From: Thermoleophilia bacterium
Lineage (GTDB): Bacteria; Actinomycetota; Thermoleophilia; Gaiellales; Gaiellaceae
DNA length: 5,696 bases
Assembly (NCBI GenBank): GCA_029858755.1
Contig: JAOUEK010000154.1
Location: 1-5,696, forward strand
Direction: 5' to 3'
Shown: piece after piece, positions 1 to 4,996 of the stretch
Layout of the letters: each line of letters opens with the position of its first letter
Position numbering within the stretch: the first letter of the stretch is position 1
The notes under the pieces: model-generated
The model's database searches: none
What the model was told of the DNA's origin: nothing
The model's input: only the letters and a program-made list of their open reading frames with translations
Translations under genes and position numbers: made by a program

Positions 1-671
1 GCGCGCCGTCGCGCCCTGCCCACGTTCCCGACGACGAGGGCGACCACCGTGACGAGGTAGATCTGGCCCAGGAGCGCCTCGGTGACCCCGAGCGCCCTGC
101 CCAGGTCGAGGGAGGCGACGAGGTCGCCATAGCCCACCGTCGTCAACGTCACGTAGCTGAAGTAGATGAAGTCCGAGTAGTTGGCATCCGGGACGTCGAC
201 GAAGAACGGGGCGCTGCTGATCGCGTCGATCGCCGAGAACAGCGTGGCGAAGAGCATCCCGAGCAGCAGGTAGAGAGAGACGACGGCTCCGACCGTGTGC
301 CGGTCGATCACGGGCTGGCGCGCTATCGCGCGGAGGAGCGCCGCGGGCGCCACGGTGACCAGCAGGACGAGCATCGTGGCCACGACCGAGCGCGCGTGCC
401 GCCAGTCGACGGCGAGCGCGATCGCGGAGCCCGCGATCGCGAACGCGCCCAGCGTCGCCGCGACGGTCAGTGCCCCCCGCGAGGCCCGCGTCAGCCAGAG
501 GGTGTCGAGCAGGGTCGCCGTTGTCAGCACCACGAGCCCGAAGGTGGCGAGCTCGGTGCCGTTGACCGCCATCCCCCAGACGAACGTCGCCACGATCAGC
601 CCTATGAGCACGACGAAGCCGCCGGCGCCGCGCAGCACGAGGGCGTGGTCCTCGTGTTCCTCGCTGCCCAC
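1..671 (-). CDS. Potassium channel family protein (ion channel pore domain), C-terminus cut by window edge
   Basis: This is an integral membrane K+ channel of the two-helix pore (Ion_trans_2) type. With GTG at 671 as the start, 223 codons lie in the window and the frame is still open at the edge. The selectivity filter TVGYGD is at residues 178-183, inside FSYVTLTTVGYGDLV. It is followed by a last hydrophobic helix (about 195-216, ...QIYLVTVVALVVGN) and a basic GRARRR end, so only a few residues are probably missing. Upstream are about five hydrophobic stretches (roughly 17-35, 43-58, 70-88, 96-113 and 127-147). No regular S4-like arginine ladder is visible, so voltage gating is not supported, and no RCK/TrkA_N domain is seen. 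The frame stays open to 755, and a GTG at 746 preceded by AAGGG is an alternative start. I prefer 671 because TACCCT sits 7 nt before it and the N-terminus then reads MGSEEHEDHALVLRG just ahead of the first helix. Transcription diverges from the protease gene. Confidence 0.88.
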   Translation of the reverse strand, partial: MGSEEHEDHALVLRGAGGFVVLIGLIVATFVWGMAVNGTELATFGLVVLTTATLLDTLWLTRASRGALTVAATLGAFAIAGSAIALAVDWRHARSVVATMLVLLVTVAPAALLRAIARQPVIDRHTVGAVVSLYLLLGMLFATLFSAIDAISSAPFFVDVPDANYSDFIYFSYVTLTTVGYGDLVASLDLGRALGVTEALLGQIYLVTVVALVVGNVGRARRR

Positions 672-678
672 CGCGATC

Positions 679-684
679 AGGGTA
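679..684 (-). promoter_or_regulatory. Possible -10 element of the K+ channel gene (leaderless)
   Basis: On the minus strand TACCCT ends 7 nt before the GTG at 671, and there is no Shine-Dalgarno between them. The hexamer has the conserved TA...T of a housekeeping -10 box. The same geometry recurs before several other genes here, so the site is proposed by pattern. No convincing -35 is visible. Confidence 0.4.
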
Positions 685-756
685 CGGCGTGGGTCCGACG
701 GCTCGGCTGCGGGCCGCCCGCGCTGGCGTCCCCGCGGCGCTTGCACAACCGGCCCT

Positions 757-783
757 TAACCCCGCCTAACCCGCTGTTCACGC
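757..783 (+). promoter_or_regulatory. Three direct repeats spaced 10 bp, candidate OmpR/PhoB-family operator
   Basis: TAACCCCGCC (757), TAACCCGCTG (767) and TTCACGCGGC (777) begin exactly 10 bp apart, so each falls on the same face of the helix. The first two match TAACCC; the third is a weaker TTCAC. The block ends about 10 bp before the proposed protease -10 (GACAAT, 793-798), covering the position of a -35. That is where winged-helix response regulators of the OmpR/PhoB family bind to activate. Actinobacterial PhoP boxes also contain GTTCAC, which occurs here at 776-781. The regulator is not in the window. Confidence 0.4.
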
Positions 784-792
784 GGCGCCCAT

Positions 793-798
793 GACAAT
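793..798 (+). promoter_or_regulatory. Possible -10 element of the S1C protease gene
   Basis: GACAAT matches TACAAT at five of six positions and ends 7 nt before the ATG at 806, the same spacing as other genes in the window. If it is the -10, the in-frame ATG at 791 lies upstream of the transcript and cannot be the start. Confidence 0.4.
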
Positions 799-805
799 CG
801 GCGGC

Positions 806-2056
806 ATGAGCTTCGAGCAGCCCTCTTCCCCCGGGCCGACGAGTCCGGAGCCGATCCCGTCTCCTCCCGAGGCCGCGACACCCGTCACCCCGTCGACCGG
901 CCGACCGTCCCGCGTCCGCCCGTTCGCCGCGCTCGCCGCCGCTGCCCTCCTCGGCGGCGGCGCGGCGCTCGGCGGCGCGTGGGCCACCGGCGTGCTGCCG
1001 CAGGAGACCACCACCGTCGTCTCGCAGACGATCGCCGAGGCGGCGCCCGCCGCCGGGGCGGTCACGCCCGAGCTTCCGGTCCAGGAGATCTACCGCCGGA
1101 GCGCTCCCGCGGTGGTGCAGATCGCGTCGAGCATCTCTCCGGGCAACGGCGCCTTCGGCGGCCAGGCGCTGGGCTCTGGCTTCGTGATCGACAAGGAAGG
1201 GCACATCGTCACCAACTTCCACGTCGTCGACGGCGCGGACTCGATCGAGGTCAGCTTCTCGAACCAGGACACGCTGAAGGCCTCTGTCGTCGGCGTCGAC
1301 CCGTCGACCGACCTCGCGGTGCTGAAGGTCGACGCAGGCGCGCTCGCCCTGACGCCGCTCCAGCTGGGCAACTCGGACAACGTGCAGGTCGGCGACCCGG
1401 TGGTCGCGATCGGCAACCCGTTCGGGCTCGAGCGCACCGTCACCGCCGGGATCGTGTCCGCGCTGCAGCGCAACGTCACCGCACCGAACGGCGTGACCAT
1501 CGACCACGTGATCCAGACGGATGCGCCGATCAACTCGGGCAACTCCGGCGGCCCCCTGTTCGACGTGCGCGGCGACGTGATCGGCGTCAACTCGCAGATC
1601 CAGACGGCGGGAGGCAGCGGCAACGTCGGCATCGGCTTCGCAGTCCCCTCCAACACCGTCGGCTCCGTCGTCGCACAGATCCTGGAGAAGGGTCAGGTCG
1701 ATCGCGCGTTCCTCGGCGTCGGGGCACGAGAGATCGACCCCGAGCTCGCGCGCACGTTCCGGCTGCCGGTCGACAGCGGCCTGCTCGTCGAGGAGGTGTC
1801 GCCGGGGAGCGGCGCCGCCAGAGCGGGGATCAAGGGCGGCGACACGCCCGTGGTCGTGGCTGGGGTCAGCTACACGACCGGCGGCGACATCATCGTCGCT
1901 GCCGACGGCAGGCGCGTGACGACCGTCGCCGAGCTGCGCGACGTCCTCGCCGCGCACGAGCCCGGCGACACGATCGAGCTCAAGACCTACCGCGGCGACC
2001 AGGAGCGGTCCGTCACCGCGACGCTCGGACGCCAGCCCACGAGCAGCACGGGCTGA
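806..2056 (+). CDS. Membrane-anchored trypsin-like S1C serine protease with PDZ domain (HtrA/DegP type)
   Basis: This protein is predicted to degrade or trim misfolded proteins outside the cytoplasmic membrane. Numbered from the upstream ATG at 791 (subtract 5 for the start chosen here), a Pro/Ser-rich cytoplasmic N-terminus (to about 43) is followed by one hydrophobic anchor (about 44-69, FAALAAAALLGGGAALGGAW). A trypsin-like domain then spans about 95-300. All three catalytic residues are visible: His144 in TNFHVVDGAD, Asp174 in DPSTDLAVLKV, and Ser252 in NSGNSGGPLFD. A single PDZ domain follows (about 305-413, FLGVGAREI ... SGLLVEEVSPGSGAARAGI ... AELRDVL). The 416 residues suit the actinobacterial HtrA/PepD group. 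I chose ATG 806 over ATG 791 because neither has a Shine-Dalgarno and GACAAT lies 7 nt before 806. The gene diverges from the K+ channel and converges on the phospholipase. Possible response-regulator repeats lie upstream. Confidence 0.95.
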   Translation: MSFEQPSSPGPTSPEPIPSPPEAATPVTPSTGRPSRVRPFAALAAAALLGGGAALGGAWATGVLPQETTTVVSQTIAEAAPAAGAVTPELPVQEIYRRSAPAVVQIASSISPGNGAFGGQALGSGFVIDKEGHIVTNFHVVDGADSIEVSFSNQDTLKASVVGVDPSTDLAVLKVDAGALALTPLQLGNSDNVQVGDPVVAIGNPFGLERTVTAGIVSALQRNVTAPNGVTIDHVIQTDAPINSGNSGGPLFDVRGDVIGVNSQIQTAGGSGNVGIGFAVPSNTVGSVVAQILEKGQVDRAFLGVGAREIDPELARTFRLPVDSGLLVEEVSPGSGAARAGIKGGDTPVVVAGVSYTTGGDIIVAADGRRVTTVAELRDVLAAHEPGDTIELKTYRGDQERSVTATLGRQPTSSTG

Positions 2057-2074
2057 CAGGAGCGGGCGAGCGGG

Positions 2075-3301
2075 TCACCCCCCTCCCTGCCGCCCGCCCG
2101 AGGAGACGAGAGGCCCGGGCACACCATTCGTCCCTGATGCCGGGGCCTCTCCCTCCCCTTTCTCGCGCTCCGCGCGGAGCGCATCGTCGGCGAGCTGGTA
2201 GCCGCGCGCGATCAGCGCGCGCTTCGTCTCCCCGGGCCAGTCGAGCCCGGCACGGAACGTGGGGTCGAGCGCCGCGTCACCCGCGTCGCCGTGCACGACG
2301 ACGGTGGGGAGCAGCCGCTCGTGCCGGAACGGGAACCGCGTCGACTCGAACCGCGCGTCGACCTCGGCGGCGGCGCGCCCACGGCGCCACGGCAACGCGT
2401 GGCGCCCGGCGATCTCGGCGACGTCGGCGCGGAGCGCGGCGAGCTCGCGCATCGACGCGTCCGTCTCCGTGGCGCGCCGCTCCTCGAGCGCCGTGTTGCG
2501 CGAGATCGTCACCCGCATCAGCCGCATGAGCATGTCGGGCAGATGGGCGGGCTCGCCGCGCTCCCGCCGCTCCTCGGCCGCGTCGAGCTCGGCGATCAAC
2601 GCGCGGACCGGCGGCACCGCGCGGAACCGCTCCAGCCGCCTGCGCAGGCGCAGGAGGTTCTCGGCGGTCGAGCGCGGGTAGTTGGCGCGGTAGCGGAAGG
2701 CGACGATCTCCTCGACGTCCGGGTTGTCGTAGGCGTGCCCGAGGGGGAAGTTGCGCACCCAGCCGCCGTCGGTGCCGATCGTGTCGCCGACCGCGACCGG
2801 CAGCACGAGCGCGCTGATCGCGGAGGACGCGAGCACGGCTTGGCCCATCAGCTCCGGCGGGGTGGTGCGCGACGAGAACGTTCGCTCGAAGGCGTGATCG
2901 TCGCCCTCGCCGACCTCGTCGCCGACGTCGGTGACGCACACGACGAGCTCGATCGGCGCCGCGTGGAGCGCCTGCACGAGCTCGTCGGCGGGGGCGATCC
3001 GCGTGGCGATCGTCTCCGGCAGCCGGTACTCGTGCAGGCCGGTGAAGGGGAGCTGCCAGAGGCGGTTGGGCCGGAACGTCTCCTCCGGGCGCAGCTCCAT
3101 CAGGAACTCCTCGAGCTCGTCGAGGCGGTCGAGTGCGGCCATCACGCCGGCAAGCGCACCGGCCGAGGTGCCATAGATCCAGCCGACGCGTTCCCAGAGC
3201 CGCTCGTCGCCGCGCAGCCGCTGCAGGAACCCGAGCTCCAGCAGGATCCCGTTCATGCCCCCGCCGGAGAGGACGACGGCGACGTTTCGCGTGACCTCCA
3301 T
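2075..3301 (-). CDS. Patatin-like phospholipase family protein
   Basis: This is a predicted Ser-Asp dyad acyl hydrolase acting on membrane lipids or other acyl esters; the true substrate cannot be read from sequence. The 408-residue protein opens with VAVVLSGGGMNGILLELGFL, the glycine-rich oxyanion loop (GGGMNG, 13-18). The nucleophile elbow GTSAG follows (44-48, Ser46), and then the DGG motif with the catalytic Asp178. Patatins usually have Arg/Lys where this one has Asn17 in the loop. The catalytic domain ends around residue 240, and the rest is helical and rich in Arg/Glu with no domain I recognise. The final ~30 residues (GEGEAPASGTNGVPGPLVSS...) are low-complexity and are coded across two strong inverted repeats. 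No signal peptide is seen. The start ATG is 20 bp from the divergent GTG at 3322; AGAGG sits only 1 nt before it, and CACAAT lies 9 nt upstream. Confidence 0.92.
   Translation of the reverse strand: MEVTRNVAVVLSGGGMNGILLELGFLQRLRGDERLWERVGWIYGTSAGALAGVMAALDRLDELEEFLMELRPEETFRPNRLWQLPFTGLHEYRLPETIATRIAPADELVQALHAAPIELVVCVTDVGDEVGEGDDHAFERTFSSRTTPPELMGQAVLASSAISALVLPVAVGDTIGTDGGWVRNFPLGHAYDNPDVEEIVAFRYRANYPRSTAENLLRLRRRLERFRAVPPVRALIAELDAAEERRERGEPAHLPDMLMRLMRVTISRNTALEERRATETDASMRELAALRADVAEIAGRHALPWRRGRAAAEVDARFESTRFPFRHERLLPTVVVHGDAGDAALDPTFRAGLDWPGETKRALIARGYQLADDALRAEREKGEGEAPASGTNGVPGPLVSSGGRQGGG
2109..2150. terminator. Strong stem-loop downstream of the S1C protease, inside the 3' end of the phospholipase gene
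   Basis: Arms of 13 bp (AGAGGCCCGGGCA at 2109-2121 and TGCCGGGGCCTCT at 2138-2150) pair with one mismatch around a 16-nt loop. For plus-strand transcripts the hairpin starts 53 nt after the protease stop and is followed by a pyrimidine tract (ccctcccctttctc). There is no clean T-run, so a terminator role is plausible but unproven. On the minus strand it is inside coding sequence. Confidence 0.5.
2165..2182. repeat. Perfect 18-bp palindrome in the phospholipase 3' coding region
   Basis: GCGCTCCGCGCGGAGCGC equals its own reverse complement. It codes within the ADDALRAERE stretch of the phospholipase and lies 14 bp from the stem-loop at 2109-2150. It could be a second part of an intragenic hairpin or terminator structure, a protein-binding site, or chance in GC-rich codons. 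Confidence 0.6.
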
Positions 3302-3309
3302 GCCTCTTC

Positions 3310-3316
3310 TATTGTG
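3310..3316. promoter_or_regulatory. Overlapping divergent -10-like elements between the phospholipase and the small Cys/His protein
   Basis: On the plus strand TATTGT (3310-3315) ends 6 nt before the GTG at 3322. On the minus strand CACAAT (complement of 3311-3316) ends 9 nt before the phospholipase ATG at 3301. Only 20 bp separate the two start codons, so if both are used the two promoters share their melting region. Confidence 0.4.
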
Positions 3317-3321
3317 GCTGC

Positions 3322-3699
3322 GTGGAGCAGGAGACGCCGTCCGTCGGCTCGATCACCTTCTCGGACGAGGAGCTCGTCGAGGACGAGTCGCTGTGGCGGG
3401 AGGACGACGACGGCGGCCACGAGGGCTGGTGGTGCGTGCGCACCGACCCGTTCCCCTGCCCGGCCGACGGGTGCACGTTCGTCGCCGAGTTCATGACGGC
3501 CGCCCACCTCGTGCTCGTGTGGCAGGAGCGGGACGACCCGAACCTGCTCTGGCACGCCCAGCGCGCGAAGGAGGTGGGCCGCAACCCGCGCGTCGTCGCC
3601 TACGAGCCGTCGTTCGGCCCGAGCGCGTCGTACTACGCCTGGGAGGCGGCGGGGCGCCCCGTGCACGGCATCCGCGGCAAGAGCGCGCGCCCGGGCTGA
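3322..3699 (+). CDS. Conserved-looking small protein of unknown function with Cys/His cluster
   Basis: I do not recognise a named family. The 125-residue product has an acidic N-terminus (about 14-32). A core with C38, C46, C51 and H62 follows, in DPFPCPADGCTFVAEFMTAAH, giving C-x4-C-x10-H with further H63-like context absent and H78 later. Such spacing could bind zinc, but no standard zinc-finger pattern is met. Trp-rich segments (GWW, VLVW, NLLW) and a C-terminal SFGPSASYYAWEAAGRPVHG stretch suggest a folded soluble domain. There is no signal peptide or membrane segment. The start is GTG, preceded by TATTGT at 6 nt and no Shine-Dalgarno; TTG at 3312 would be an alternative only in another frame. 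It ends 39 bp before the HMA gene, which has its own candidate -10. Coding is supported by frame-consistent GC-rich third positions and the compositional logic of the protein. Confidence 0.75.
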   Translation: MEQETPSVGSITFSDEELVEDESLWREDDDGGHEGWWCVRTDPFPCPADGCTFVAEFMTAAHLVLVWQERDDPNLLWHAQRAKEVGRNPRVVAYEPSFGPSASYYAWEAAGRPVHGIRGKSARPG

Positions 3700-3725
3700 G
3701 CGACGGCGGTCGGCGCCCCGCCCGA

Positions 3726-3731
3726 TACGAT
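3726..3731 (+). promoter_or_regulatory. Possible -10 element of the HMA gene (leaderless)
   Basis: TACGAT ends 7 nt before the GTG at 3739, with only ccccggc in between and no Shine-Dalgarno. This is the same arrangement as the neighbouring genes. No clear -35 is visible. Confidence 0.45.
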
Positions 3732-3738
3732 CCCCGGC

Positions 3739-3957
3739 GTGCCGACCGTGACCGAGACGCTCCAGGTGACCGGTGTGCGCTGCGAGCGGTGCGTGATGCG
3801 GCTCGCGAGCGCGCTCGCCGACCACGCCGGCCTCGCGTCGGCGAACGCGAACCTGATGGGCCAGGTCGTGGTCACGTACGACGACGACGTCACCTCCCGC
3901 GAGGCCCTGCTCGGCGCGATGTCGCGCGCAGGGTTCCACGAGCTCGCCGCTGTCTGA
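3739..3957 (+). CDS. Heavy-metal-associated (HMA) domain protein, CopZ-like
   Basis: The 72-residue cytoplasmic protein is a single ferredoxin-like HMA domain. The metal-binding loop is TGVRCERCVMRL, with C15 and C18 forming the CxxC pair. It is followed by the usual helix (RLASALADHAG), the strand pair (ASANANLMGQVVVTYDDD) and a second helix (SREALLGAMSRAGF). In this family the two cysteines bind Cu(I) or another soft metal, for chaperoning or transfer to a P-type ATPase. The methionine usual in GMxCxxC is replaced by Val (GVRC). No metal ATPase or CsoR-type repressor lies in the window, so the partner and metal are unknown. It stands alone between a Cys/His protein and the redox sigma gene, 74 bp upstream of the latter. 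Confidence 0.85.
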   Translation: MPTVTETLQVTGVRCERCVMRLASALADHAGLASANANLMGQVVVTYDDDVTSREALLGAMSRAGFHELAAV

Positions 3958-3969
3958 GCGGCACTCGGC

Positions 3970-3996
3970 GGGAATAGGCGTGTCCGACCGGGCGTT
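3970..3996 (+). promoter_or_regulatory. SigR/SigH-type ECF promoter (GGGAAT-N18-GTT)
   Basis: GGGAAT (3970-3975) and GTT (3994-3996) are separated by exactly 18 nt, which matches the established consensus of Streptomyces SigR (GGGAAT-N18-GTT) and resembles mycobacterial SigH. The site is in the 74-bp gap directly before a SigR-like gene. That predicts positive autoregulation, with a transcript starting near 4003-4006. Confidence 0.7.
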
Positions 3997-4019
3997 CTGG
4001 GACCCCGTACAGACGCTGC

Positions 4020-4025
4020 TACGGT
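4020..4025 (+). promoter_or_regulatory. Possible second (housekeeping) -10 element of the sigma gene
   Basis: TACGGT ends 6 nt before the GTG at 4032. With the upstream SigR-like site it would give two promoters, one basal and leaderless and one stress-induced. Streptomyces sigR is likewise known to have two promoters. No good -35 is visible. Confidence 0.4.
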
Positions 4026-4031
4026 AGCCAG

Positions 4032-4616
4032 GTGGGCGACGCCCCCCCCGAGATCGAACCCCGCCGCCTGGCGACGGAGGCGAGAGACCGGGTGCGCTTC
4101 GAGGAAGAGGCGCTCGCGCTCGCAGACCAGGTCTACCGGGTGGCCCGTCGGCTCGTCCGTTCACGCGAGGAGGCTGAGGACCTGGTGCAGGACACGTATG
4201 CGAGGGCCTTCCGGAGCTGGCAGTCGTACACCCCGGGGACGAACATGCGTGCGTGGCTGCTGCGCATCCTCACCAACCTCAACGTCGACCGCGGGCGCAA
4301 GACGCAGCGGACACCGGATCTGGCGCCGCTCGAGGAAGGCGACTACTTCCTCGCCAACAAGCTGGCCTCCTCGGCGGGCGAGGAGGCCCTGGAGCAGGAT
4401 CGCGTCGTGGAGCGCCTGTCGCAGGACTCGGTCGTCGACGCGCTGTCGTCGCTCTCGCACGACTTCCGCGACGTGGTCGTGCTCGTCGACATCGGCGAGT
4501 TCAGCTATGCCGACGCCGCGCAGATCCTCGACGTCCCGATCGGCACCGTGATGTCGCGCCTGCACCGCGGGCGGCGGCAGCTCAAGCAACGCCTCGCGGA
4601 GGAGGCGATCACATGA
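4032..4616 (+). CDS. sigR: ECF RNA polymerase sigma factor, SigR/SigH-like (thiol-oxidative stress)
   Basis: This 194-residue group 4 sigma factor should direct RNA polymerase to disulfide-stress promoters. Region 2 spans about 23-92 (FEEEALALADQVYRVARRLV, then EDLVQDTYARAF and AWLLRILTNLNVDRGRKTQR). Region 4 spans about 128-188, with the helix-turn-helix YADAAQILDVPIGTVMSRLHRGRRQL. The EEALALADQVY and SYTPGTNMRAWLLRILTN segments are characteristic of the SigR/SigH group. The identity is supported by the RsrA-like gene that overlaps its stop (ATGA, 4613-4616) and by a SigR-type promoter upstream. The start GTG lacks a Shine-Dalgarno and has TACGGT 6 nt before it. An internal GTG at 4092, 11 nt after GGAGG (4076-4080), could give a form lacking 20 residues, but SigR proteins normally carry about this much ahead of region 2. 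A run of eight C (4042-4049) lies in codons 4-6. Confidence 0.93.
   Translation: MGDAPPEIEPRRLATEARDRVRFEEEALALADQVYRVARRLVRSREEAEDLVQDTYARAFRSWQSYTPGTNMRAWLLRILTNLNVDRGRKTQRTPDLAPLEEGDYFLANKLASSAGEEALEQDRVVERLSQDSVVDALSSLSHDFRDVVVLVDIGEFSYADAAQILDVPIGTVMSRLHRGRRQLKQRLAEEAIT
4598..4605 (+). promoter_or_regulatory. Strong ribosome binding site of the anti-sigma gene
   Basis: GGAGGAGG ends 7 nt before the ATG at 4613, inside the last codons of the sigma gene. It fixes the anti-sigma start and contrasts with the missing Shine-Dalgarno sites of the other genes, as expected for an internal gene of an operon. Confidence 0.8.
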
Positions 4617-4849
4617 CCGGCGAGCCGTGCGACAAGTGCGAGCAGCTGCTCCAGGGGTACCTCGACCGCGCGCTCACGCACGACGAGGTCGCGGAGGCAG
4701 AGATGCACCTCGACGGGTGCGACTTCTGCCGCCGCCGCTACCGCTTCGAGACCAACCTGCGGATGTACGTGCGCACCACCGCCGCGGAGCGCATGCCGCC
4801 GGGCCTGCTGCAGAAGCTCAGCGAGCTGCGCGGCGTCGAGACCTCGTAG
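4613..4849 (+). CDS. rsrA: RsrA-like zinc-binding anti-sigma factor (redox switch)
   Basis: The 78-residue protein should bind and silence the upstream sigma factor and release it on thiol oxidation. The ZAS zinc motif H-x3-C-x2-C is at H32, C36 and C39 (MHLDGCDFCRRRY). C9, in CDKCEQLLQGYLDRAL, aligns with the fourth zinc ligand of RsrA (C11 there). An extra cysteine, C6, makes a CxxC. In RsrA the switch disulfide joins C11 and C44, so C9-C39 is the predicted pair here, with C6 as a possible alternative partner. The C-terminal part (TNLRMYVRTTAAERMPPGLLQKLSEL) matches the RsrA layout, but the adjacent cysteine pair of Streptomyces RsrA is replaced by threonines. It is shorter than RsrA (about 105 residues) and has no membrane segment. 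It is translationally coupled to the sigma gene. Confidence 0.9.
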   Translation: MTGEPCDKCEQLLQGYLDRALTHDEVAEAEMHLDGCDFCRRRYRFETNLRMYVRTTAAERMPPGLLQKLSELRGVETS

Positions 4850-4918
4850 GACGCGACCTCGGCGAGAAGCCGTGTCGGACTGGAGTCCGGCACGGGGCAG
4901 CGGGAGCACCGTGCGCTC

Positions 4919-4948
4919 CGTGTCCGGCTTCAGCCGGACACGCTTTTC
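4919..4948 (+). terminator. Hairpin plus T-tract, terminator of the sigma/anti-sigma operon
   Basis: A perfect 10-bp stem with a TTCA loop (4919-4942) is followed at once by cTTTTc, 70 bp after the anti-sigma stop. This is a short but real intrinsic-terminator layout on the plus strand. Confidence 0.55.
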
Positions 4949-4965
4949 GCGTGGGGTGGGGCGCT

Positions 4966-4996
4966 CGTGTCCGGCTTCAGCCGGACACGGCTTTTC
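4966..4996 (+). terminator. Second hairpin plus T-tract in tandem
   Basis: The same 10-bp stem and TTCA loop (4966-4989) is followed by gcTTTTcgcg. It is a near copy of the preceding hairpin and would act as a back-up terminator for plus-strand transcripts. Confidence 0.5.

Noticed and set aside
672..746. GTG at 746 as the K+ channel start (AAGGG 6 nt upstream)
   Set aside because: It would add a 25-residue Arg/Pro-rich extension, and TACCCT 7 nt before GTG 671 fits the local start pattern better. It remains a fallback.
791..805. ATG at 791 as the protease start
   Set aside because: It has no Shine-Dalgarno, and the proposed -10 (793-798) overlaps it. ATG 806 has the spacing seen at neighbouring genes, though 791 cannot be fully excluded.
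677..1957. Minus-strand open frame of 426 codons opposite the protease
   Set aside because: It is antisense to a gene with a full catalytic triad and PDZ domain. Its product is a repetitive Arg/Asp/Gly-rich sequence typical of shadow frames in GC-rich DNA.
979..2529. Plus-strand open frame of 516 codons overlapping the protease and phospholipase
   Set aside because: The Arg-rich, low-complexity product runs through two real genes on different strands. It is a frame shadow.
2291..3496. Plus-strand open frame of 401 codons opposite the phospholipase
   Set aside because: It is antisense to a protein with GGGxxG, GTSAG and DGG motifs, and its own composition is shadow-like.
3253..4164. Minus-strand open frame of 303 codons opposite the Cys/His, HMA and sigma genes
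   Set aside because: It crosses three genes and two spacers that contain promoter-like sites. Its product is Arg/Gly/Ala-rich without motifs.
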